From Paracoxiella cheracis (GTDB lineage Bacteria; Pseudomonadota; Gammaproteobacteria; Coxiellales; Coxiellaceae), in NCBI RefSeq assembly GCF_049348705.1, contig NZ_CP186485.1:1054001-1118000 (forward strand): DNA of 64,000 nt. Reading direction: 5' to 3'. The translations under genes and the position numbers were made by a program. This document shows, one piece after another, positions 57,144-64,000 of the stretch. Below the pieces are notes generated by a model, which saw only the letters and a program-made list of their open reading frames with translations, searched no databases and was not told the origin of the DNA. The number at the start of each line of letters is the position of its first letter. Position 1 is the stretch's first letter.

Positions 57144-58580
57144 GGGACTGTTTATTAGTTTGTGTAAATCGCGTCAGTCAGAATTATGAATCAGCCATTG
57201 TGTTAACTGATTTTTTAATTTTATCAAAAACTACATTGCGTTCAAATTAATTTCCTCTCTTATGAATTTTAAGTTTTATACAAAATCCGCCAGGCGATCT
57301 TCAAACATAAGGGCAAAACGATTCATGGCGGCACCCCAGTCTCGAATCGGCATGGTCCATTTTTTGGCTATATTTTTTAACCCTAAATAGAGTTGTTTTA
57401 AAGCGGCATCGTCCGACGGAAAAACTCGTTTATTTTTAATAACTTTTCGGATACTCATGTTCAGTGATTCAATAGCGTTAGTGGTATAAATCACCCTCCG
57501 AATTTCTGCCGGATAAGCAAAAAATGGCACAATGCGCTCCCAATGAGTCAACCAACTTTTGGCAATCGAGGGAAATTCAGCATCCCATTTCTCAGAGAAA
57601 CTCGTCAGCGCCAATTCTGCTTCTTCAACCGTACTGGCCGAATAAATAGCTTTTAAGTCAGCGGCCACTTCTTTTTTCTTTTTCCAACCCACATAGCGCA
57701 ATGAATTCCGCACCATGTGTACAATGCAAAGCTGTACTTGAGTGTTAGGATACACAGCGCCAATCGCATCAGGAAAGCCCGTTAGCCCGTCAACGCAACA
57801 AATCAGGATATCTTCTAGGCCTCGATTTTTTAACTCCGTTAATACATTCAACCAGAATTTAGCGCCCTCATTTTGGCTAATCCAAATACCTAGCAATTCT
57901 TTTTGCCCATCGATATTAATTCCTAAAGCCAAATACAATGCCTTATTGATAACCTTTTTATCTTGCTGCACTTTAATCACTAAAGCGTCCAAATACACAA
58001 TCGGATACACCTTGTCCAACGGACGACTTTGCCAAGCCTTCACTTCTTCAATCACTTCGTTGGTTACTGTAGAAATGAGACTCGAACAAATAGTTGTGCC
58101 ATACAAATCTTTCAACTGATCTTGAATATCACGGGTAGTCATACCCCGTGCATAAAGACTCATAATTTTGTCATCCAAATCATCAAAGCGGGTTTGATGT
58201 TTTGGAATCAATTGCGGTACAAACTCATTGTTACGATCACGAGGAACCTCAATGGTCATCTCGCCATCTGTTGTTTTGATCGTTTTTTGGCTGTGCCCAT
58301 TGCGGGAATTACCACTATTGTTGCCAGACACTTCGTGTTTTGCATAACCCAGCGCGTCCGTCAGCTCCCCTTCCAGAATACGCTCCGTCAGTGCCTTTTT
58401 TAACTCCTTTAACAAACCAGTATCACCGAAAATATCAGATGCGGTCTTGGTATGTTTGAGAAAATATTCCACAACCTGTGGATCTAATTTATTGGTTTTC
58501 ATTGCCATAGTCAAAGACTCCGTATAATTTTAACGACCTTTCCCTGACTATCGCATTTACACAATCTTATTTACAGACCC
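57144..58580 (-). mobile_element. IS256-family element, copy 4, with intact target duplication
   Basis: 1437 bp flanked by the perfect 8-bp duplication TGTTATTG (57136-57143 and 58581-58588), the length typical of IS256. This is a simple recent insertion in intergenic DNA and fixes the element boundaries for the other copies. The 187 bases before it (56957-57143) hold no gene. Confidence 0.96.
57276..58514 (-). CDS. IS256-family transposase, copy 4
   Basis: 412 residues, complete Mutator-type protein with DDE residues in IVYLDALVIKV, CCVDGLTGFPDAI and YTTNAIESLN. Same protein as copy 3. Confidence 0.95.
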   Translation of the reverse strand: MTMAMKTNKLDPQVVEYFLKHTKTASDIFGDTGLLKELKKALTERILEGELTDALGYAKHEVSGNNSGNSRNGHSQKTIKTTDGEMTIEVPRDRNNEFVPQLIPKHQTRFDDLDDKIMSLYARGMTTRDIQDQLKDLYGTTICSSLISTVTNEVIEEVKAWQSRPLDKVYPIVYLDALVIKVQQDKKVINKALYLALGINIDGQKELLGIWISQNEGAKFWLNVLTELKNRGLEDILICCVDGLTGFPDAIGAVYPNTQVQLCIVHMVRNSLRYVGWKKKKEVAADLKAIYSASTVEEAELALTSFSEKWDAEFPSIAKSWLTHWERIVPFFAYPAEIRRVIYTTNAIESLNMSIRKVIKNKRVFPSDDAALKQLYLGLKNIAKKWTMPIRDWGAAMNRFALMFEDRLADFV

Positions 58581-58633
58581 TGTTATTGTATTTTTAGAAA
58601 AATATTTGCACACTGATTTAAGAGGTATTAATT

Positions 58634-59419
58634 ATGCCAACATCATTAAACGATATTGCATCAACATGTCGCAATACAGTATTTTTATTAATTCTTCAGT
58701 ATTTGAATCGTCGTGATGACTATGAAAACCTAAAAGGAGTTAGTCAAGAAATTTATACTGCAATGTTAGCCCTGAAGAAAGAAAGTCCCTTTGCTATAAA
58801 GCAACTTTTTTCACCCAGTATAGATTATGATAAATTACAAGCGTGTCGCGATGCTCGTGATAGATTATTGCCATCCCTGTCAATAATCGACTCGCAATAC
58901 GCGACAACTTAAATAGCCGCGGACGTCCTCGTCGCCCGCGCTCCGCGACCTCACGGCTCGACTACGCACGGGCTCTCAAATGACTTGACGGCTCGTAAAG
59001 ATTTTTTGCAGTCGCTTACGCTCGGCAAAAAATCCGAGCCTACCGCGGAATACGCGCCTTCGCTTCGCTCTCCATGGCGCGCATCGATAGCTGATATGCT
59101 TTTAATATGCAAGAAATTCCTTAAAAATGATTTTAGTTTCTTTGGGCAATTTGTGTCAACAAGGAAAACAAGGGGTAAATATCTTTTAGAATTTATAACT
59201 AAGTGTGCTGGCCCAGAGAATACTATATTGCTAGCAATCGCTGCTGAGCGATCTAAAGGAAAGCAGTTAATTTGGATGCTCAACGAACAGTATTTAAATA
59301 GCGGCGCATTAAACTCTCATTTATTTACCTATGATAACAAAAAGAATCGAAAGAAAGCTGATAAACTTTTATCTTTAGATTTGGAAAACATTTTAAAAAA
59401 AGCAATTTCTGAACCAAGC
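58634..59419 (+). pseudogene. Unknown gene split by repeat R and cut off by IS481
   Basis: N-terminal 68 codons (MPTSLNDIASTCRNTVFLLI ... SPSIDYDKL) end at R; after 59086 the frame resumes as IADMLLICKKFLKNDFSFFG and runs to NILKKAISEPS, where IS481 begins. Without R it reads on as one protein of at least 178 residues. The sequence is helical and Lys/Leu-rich with no signal peptide or recognised family. A start ATG has ribosome site AGAGG. Helical repeat-like character might suit an effector or scaffold. Confidence 0.65.
58838..59086 (+). repeat. Repeat R, copy 8 (249 bp)
   Basis: Clean copy in a hypothetical gene. It enters after a complete TTA codon, so the frame continues KL|QACRDARDRLL and stops after the shared tail. 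Sequence matches copies 2, 3 and 7 with at most single differences by eye. Confidence 0.93.
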
Positions 59420-60640
59420 TGTAAACCTTCAGACTTGATCTGACACTCCTGGTCAGTTAGAGTAAAATTTAATTGACCAACCTTAAACAACCAACACGAG
59501 GAGTGTCATTATGACCAGTGTATCCGAAAAGATTATCAAACCCAAATTAGGTTTACTAGAGCTGTCTAAACAATTGGGAAATGTTTCACAAGCCTGCAAG
59601 GTTATGGGTTATTCACGCGACAGTTTTTACCGTTTCAAAACACTTTATGAAAATGGTGGCGAAGAAGCACTCCATGATATGAGTAAGAAGAAACCGAATG
59701 AAAAAAATAGAGTGCCGTTACATGTAGAAGAAGCGGTAATTGCTTTGGCTATTGAAAACCCAGCGTTAGGTCAGGCACGTGCGGCCAATGAATTACTGGC
59801 GCGAGGCATTATCGTATCGAGCAGCGGAGTTCGTTCGGTGTGGCTACGTAATGATCTAGAGACTTTTAAGAAGCGACTAAAAGCGCTTGAAGCGAAATCG
59901 GCGCAAGACGGTATGTTATTAACGGAAGAACAATGACAAGCATTAGAAAAATCAAAACGAGAAAAAGAAGCGCACGGCGAGATTGAAACAGAACACCCAG
60001 GTTATTTAGGTTCTCAGGATACGTATTATGTTGGCACGATGAAGGGCGTTGGCCGTATTTATGAGCAGACTTTTGTCGATACCTATAGCAGAATCGCTTT
60101 TGCGAAGTTATACACGGAGAAAACAGCGATGACGGCAGCTCATTTATTAAATGAACGTGTATTGCCATGGTTTAATGAGCAAGGTATCCGATTGCTGCGT
60201 ATGCTCACGGATCGCGGGACGGAATATTGTGGAAAAATTGAGAACCACGCCTATCAACTTTATTTAGCAGTTGAAGACATTGACCATTCGAAAACACGCG
60301 CACGTTCTCCGCAGACCAATGGTATTTGTGAACGTTTTCATAAAACGATTAAACAAGAATTTTATGTGGATCAAAACATATAATGAGGTCAGGCCCCATT
60401 CCGGCGAGCGTTGTTATGGAAAAACACCCATGCAAACTTTTCTTGATGCAAAGCATTTGGCACAAGAAAAAGAATTAGATAAACTATGTAAAACTATTCC
60501 AAGCGTGTCGCCAGATGAATTGAATAAGGCGCACAGTAATCACGACACGCAACTGGTAGAGGAGTAATTAGAATCCGATCTATCGGACAGAAAATATGTC
60601 CGATAAATCTCAACTGTCAGATCAAGTCGAGAGTTCTACA
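59420..60640 (+). mobile_element. IS481-type element, copy d (1221-bp deletion form)
   Basis: Shares the 62-bp deletion and the SPDEL variant with copy b, plus the in-frame TGA. Flanked by two unrelated broken genes without duplication, so it sits on a recombination joint. Transposase pieces at 59511-59936, 60039-60383 and 60271-60567 are non-functional. Confidence 0.9.
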
Positions 60641-61685
60641 ATTTAGTTTGGCAATCTATATGATCGGCGTCTCTCTTGGGCAGCTCGTCACGGGTCCGTT
60701 GTCTGAAGGGTTTGGGCGCCGCCAACCTTTAATCGTCGGCTTGTTTCTCATGTTCGCAGGTGGTGTGGTGTGTGTCAGCAGCTATTCTATTGTATTTTTA
60801 CTCATCGGGCGATGTATTCAAGGGCTAGGAGGTGGTGTCATTTCAGCGTTGTGGCGCAGCATTGTTCGCGATCACTTCCAGGGCGAAGAAATGGCGAAAT
60901 ATGTTTCGTATCTGACGATCATTGTCGTGGTGATTATTCCGTCGGCGCCGCTCATCGGTGGTTATTTGCAACATTATTTCTCATGGCGCGCTAATTTTGC
61001 ATTCCTCGTTGTTTATGCATTGATCGCGTTATTTTTAGTAATACTTAAATTTAGTGAATCCAACAAATTTTGTAAAAAATATCGATTGCGAAAACGTTTT
61101 ATTGTATGTGCATTTAAACATTTGTTCTTTAACCGACAATTCATGGGCTACACCACCTGCGCATTTTTAAGTTATGGTGGATTTTTTTCGTGGTTTGTCA
61201 TTGGGCCTGTCTTGGTTATTCACACACTCAAATACAGTCCCATCGCCTTTAGTTGGATTACATTTGTAACAGGCGCAGTAGCAATTGGCGCGGCGGGCTA
61301 CTTGAACGCTAAGCTCGTCACACGTTTTGGCATTTCTACGCTACTGATGTTTGGTTGGTGGTCGATGTTGGTTGCTGGTCTGTTGATGTTTCTTTTCAAG
61401 TGGATTATACCGATCAATTTATACATCATTATCGTGCCCGCTTTTATTTTTTATTTTGGATCCGCTTTTATCTGGCCGAATGTGTTTGCAGCAGCGTTTA
61501 AAGAAATAGGTAAAATTGCTGGTTATGCCGCTTCTTTGTATGGCTTGATTCAAATAGGCGGTGGTGCGGCATTCAGCACCCTGGCATCGTTTCTGCCCGC
61601 ACACAACCAACTGCCGCTGTCTTTACTATTTATCGTCTCCCCGCTTTCAGCCTATATGGTTTTTAAGGCGATGAAATTGAGGTAA
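60641..61685 (+). pseudogene. MFS drug-resistance-type transporter lacking its N-terminus
   Basis: Bcr/CflA-type carrier: GQLVTGPLSEGFGRRQPLI at motif A, GRCIQGLGGGVISALWRSIV in TM4, and a second half to KAMKLR. The frame is open from the IS481 border (FSLAIYMIGVSLGQL), so TM1 and the start are lost. ATG 60657 could start a shortened form without TM1. Relative of the MFS gene at 1-1037. Confidence 0.8.
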
Positions 61686-61731
61686 GTATCAGGTATAATC
61701 GGTGCCAATACTTACCAACCGGAGGCTTCCC

Positions 61732-62454
61732 ATGGAGCACACAACGAATACCTTACAGCAACGCGTCGTTAAAGAACGCGCCGCTGGCCTATCGCGTTTT
61801 ATGAGCACTGTTTATCTGTGGATGATGGTCGGTTTGGCTATCTCTGGTGGGGTTGCGTATTACATCTCGATTCACCCTACAATCGTTTATTCGATTGCCA
61901 AGACCCCTGGCCTTTTCTTTGGTCTAATCATCGCACAGCTCGCTGCGGTAATGGCGTTTTCATTTTTAAATCGCAAGCTCAATCCCGCCATGGCAACGCT
62001 ACTATATTTGGTTTATACCGTTCTCGTTGGCGTTACGTTTAGCGTGATTTTATTTGCTTATACAAGAGAAAGTATTTACAACGCTTTTGCTGTGACTGCA
62101 GGTGCCTTTTTTGCGTTAAGCGCATTTGGTTATATTACCAAGCGTGATTTAGGTCCTCTCGGTACCTTCGTGACGATGGGATTGTTTGGCGTGATTATCT
62201 TAATGGTATTGTCATTCTTTATTCCTGGGTTACGATCTAGCACAGCACAAATGGTAATTTCTGGTTTAGGCGTCATCGTGTTTGCAGGTTTGACTGCCTA
62301 TGACACGCAAAAAATTAAGATGATGTATTTGCAAAGCGCTGGTGCCGATGAGGCTGAAACGAAAAAATTTGCAATCAACGGTGCATTAAGTTTGTATTTA
62401 GACTTTATCAACTTGTTCTTGATGCTGTTGCGCTTGTTTGGTGGGCGTCGTTAA
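61732..62454 (+). CDS. BAX inhibitor-1 / YccA-family membrane protein
   Basis: 240 residues with seven helices. BI-1 features: VYLWMMVGLAISGGVAYYIS, ALSAFGYITKRDLGPLGTF, VIVFAGLTAYDTQKIKMMY and LYLDFINLFLMLLRLFGGRR at the end. YccA modulates FtsH proteolysis in E. coli, and BI-1 proteins may leak calcium. The start at 61732 has CCGGAGG at 10 bases; a further upstream GTG is less likely. Confidence 0.9.
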   Translation: MEHTTNTLQQRVVKERAAGLSRFMSTVYLWMMVGLAISGGVAYYISIHPTIVYSIAKTPGLFFGLIIAQLAAVMAFSFLNRKLNPAMATLLYLVYTVLVGVTFSVILFAYTRESIYNAFAVTAGAFFALSAFGYITKRDLGPLGTFVTMGLFGVIILMVLSFFIPGLRSSTAQMVISGLGVIVFAGLTAYDTQKIKMMYLQSAGADEAETKKFAINGALSLYLDFINLFLMLLRLFGGRR

Positions 62455-62457
62455 GAT

Positions 62458-62742
62458 TTAGTTTGAGCTGCCGCCATGCTTTGTAGCAGACCCTCGTGTG
62501 GCATCGTATTTTGGGTATAGCGCATGAATGGCGGCAAGTACGCGTTGCAACATGCTTGATGAGTCACCCGGCATGTTTTCTTCCTCGGCAACCATTAATT
62601 CACGCGCATCGTATTCCCATTGTTTGAGAACTTTGAGTTTTTCTTCTTTCGAGAGGGTTTCATCCAACAACACATCTTGTGGTTCTTTGTAGAGCCCCAT
62701 TGGATCAAAGAGTGCTTTTTTAAGATTCGTCATGGTAGGCAT
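62458..62742 (-). CDS. Small conserved cytosolic protein, unknown
   Basis: 94 residues, Glu/Lys-rich, with LDETLSKEEKLKVLKQWEYD and ARELMVAEEENMPGDSSSML. This pattern, a short acidic protein ending after an ALYPKYD segment, is familiar from gammaproteobacterial conserved hypotheticals next to membrane proteins. Ribosome site AAGGAGG lies before the ATG. It is convergent with the BI-1 gene and leaves only 3 bases between the stops. Confidence 0.7.
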   Translation of the reverse strand: MPTMTNLKKALFDPMGLYKEPQDVLLDETLSKEEKLKVLKQWEYDARELMVAEEENMPGDSSSMLQRVLAAIHALYPKYDATRGSATKHGGSSN

Positions 62743-62878
62743 CCCTCCTTGTAATAATTATAGTGTATAATTTGCGACTTGGAGAATCAAATGTCATGAA
62801 TTGACGCCCCATATGAGAGCCTGTATTATCAGGTTTACTGAAGGATTCAGGAACATCGTTCTCGCTTGGAGCTAAGAA

Positions 62879-63916
62879 TTGAACACACGGTATCTCAACT
62901 TTGCCGCTTCCTTTGGGCTAGTATTCCTTTTTGTTTATGTACTTTATATCGGTAAGCATCTTTTAATTCCATTAGTCATTGCGCTGGTATTTTGGTACAT
63001 CATCGTTCGCTTGACGGATTTGTATCAGCGCATCCCCTTCGGGCGTTATCATCTGCATTACGGCTTGGCGCTGACGATTTCAATCATAACAACGGGCGTT
63101 GTTTTATATTTATTTTTTCTGTTACTGAGCCATTCTATTTCAAACATCATTCAAGAGGCACCCAAGTATGAGAAACGCCTACAAGAGCTTCTCGATTTTG
63201 TGAATAAGCTTTTTGGTAATCATTTTCAAATTGATAAATTACTTGCTCAAATTGATTTAGCTAAATTGTTTTCAAGGTTAGCTTTAATTGTTTCTGACAT
63301 AGCAAGCAACTTTGTGCTCATTGTAATTTATTTATTATTTTTGCTGTTAGAACATCGAACTTTTAATAATAAAATAAAACGCATGTGTAAATCTAAAGTT
63401 CAGCATGGAAAAATTAAGCATATATTGGATCAAATCGATCATGACATTAAACATTATCTGCGAATAAAAACGGCGGTGAATGCCATCGCCGGCGTGTTGA
63501 GTTACATTTTGTTGGTATCATTTGGCATTCAGTATGCTGAATTTTGGGGCGTGCTCATTTTTTTATTGCATTATATTCCATTTATCGGTCCGATCATCGC
63601 TATTGTCATTGTGTTGCTTGCTGTTTCTGTTCAGGTGACAACCCTAGTACCGTTTATTATTTTAGCCGTGATATTATGTATCATTCAGTTTGGCGTCGGT
63701 AATTTTCTCGAACCCAAGTGGATGGGGACTCGTTTAAATTTGAGCCCCATCGTGATTTTATTGTCACTAGCTTTTTGGGGCGCGATTTGGGGAGTTATCG
63801 GCATGTTTCTTTGCGTACCCTTGATGGTGATCGCCAATATTATCCTCGCCAAATTCCCTAAAACACACCCTGTCGCCGTTGCACTTTCCGCAGAAGGTGA
63901 AGTGGATTCGTATTAA
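62879..63916 (+). CDS. AI-2E-family transporter (TqsA/PerM-like)
   Basis: 345-residue polytopic protein: IGKHLLIPLVIALVFWYIIV near the N-terminus, long soluble helical loop (EAPKYEKRLQELLDFVNKLF), and the C-terminal LHYIPFIGPIIAIVIVLL and FLEPKWMGTRLNLSPIVILL that mark the family. TTG start with GGAG 8 bases before. Family members move small molecules, autoinducer-2 or sodium/protons; role here unknown. Confidence 0.88.
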   Translation: MNTRYLNFAASFGLVFLFVYVLYIGKHLLIPLVIALVFWYIIVRLTDLYQRIPFGRYHLHYGLALTISIITTGVVLYLFFLLLSHSISNIIQEAPKYEKRLQELLDFVNKLFGNHFQIDKLLAQIDLAKLFSRLALIVSDIASNFVLIVIYLLFLLLEHRTFNNKIKRMCKSKVQHGKIKHILDQIDHDIKHYLRIKTAVNAIAGVLSYILLVSFGIQYAEFWGVLIFLLHYIPFIGPIIAIVIVLLAVSVQVTTLVPFIILAVILCIIQFGVGNFLEPKWMGTRLNLSPIVILLSLAFWGAIWGVIGMFLCVPLMVIANIILAKFPKTHPVAVALSAEGEVDSY

Positions 63917-63921
63917 TCGGA

Positions 63922-64000
63922 TTAATCTAAAGGTTTCAATGCACCGAGTATCGTTGGAATGAGTTCTGCAACGGTCGGGTGAATATGTACGGCGCGTTGA
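63922..64000 (-). CDS. Pyridine nucleotide-disulfide oxidoreductase, C-terminal end
   Basis: The last 26 codons on the minus strand read AVHIHPTVAELIPTILGALK with stop at 63922. HIHPTVAEL is the conserved dimer-interface tail of dihydrolipoamide dehydrogenase / mercuric reductase-like flavoproteins. The rest lies outside the window, so the exact member cannot be named. Confidence 0.7.
   Translation of the reverse strand, partial: QRAVHIHPTVAELIPTILGALKPLD

Noticed and set aside
6299..59086. R copies as a CRISPR array or integron attC sites
   Set aside because: Copies are dispersed singly inside genes, not tandem with spacers, and lack the attC core sites; no cas or integron integrase is present.

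Overview
The window looks like the chromosome of an AT-rich gammaproteobacterium, most plausibly an intracellular or host-associated member of the Legionellales. This is inferred from gene content, not from a marker gene: several MFS carriers of the phthalate-permease type, NadV nicotinamide salvage, a methylcitrate pathway, a glycerol/G3P block, and many broken genes. No rRNA, tRNA or CRISPR array was seen. About 25 of the 64 kb is insertion sequence or repeat.

Layout. 1-3581: MFS carrier, prpD and prpC on the minus strand. 3684-8558: ndh (type II NADH dehydrogenase), split near its 3' end by a nested IS stack; its native C-terminus lies 3.6 kb downstream. 8657-15382: pldA, a thioesterase, nadV, a rubredoxin-reductase-like enzyme, a tyrosine recombinase, an EamA carrier and a cut-off small gene. 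15383-18684: IS982 and IS481-type elements inside a membrane-protein gene called gene X here. 18801-27859: two MFS carriers, an IS3 element, a secreted DUF4015-like protein, orphan higA with a higB stump, a PAP2 protein, a His-rich membrane protein and a truncated PLD protein. 29081-38764: a truncated MFS gene, glpK, glpD, glpF-like, LysE, a split AAG glycosylase, pdxH, split mmsA and truncated mmsB. 38765-43264: a mosaic of IS481, IS256 and two IS3 elements. 43420-45191: YkuD-type L,D-transpeptidase and a cupin. 45555-54455: dense IS mosaic. 54513-61685: MarR pseudogene, SRPBCC, TerC, DJ-1/PfpI, an IS256 copy with a clean target duplication, a split hypothetical and an IS481-truncated MFS gene. 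61732-64000: BI-1 protein, a small conserved protein, AI-2E protein and the end of a flavoprotein disulfide reductase.

The most unusual signal is a 249-bp GC-rich hairpin-containing repeat, called R here, present eight times (one 281-bp variant). Empty sites elsewhere in the window show that R inserts precisely with no target duplication. Five of the six copies lying sense in a gene enter it in the same codon phase, so unrelated proteins are cut off with the same 24-residue tail. R has struck AAG, mmsA, a hypothetical gene and three kinds of transposase.

Metabolic reading: MmsA/MmsB valine catabolism yields propionyl-CoA, the substrate of the methylcitrate enzymes PrpC/PrpD. The supply arm (mmsA, mmsB) is broken while prpCD is intact. 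GlpF, GlpK and GlpD form a complete glycerol-to-DHAP route. Many IS copies lack matching target duplications, which points to repeated recombination between copies.
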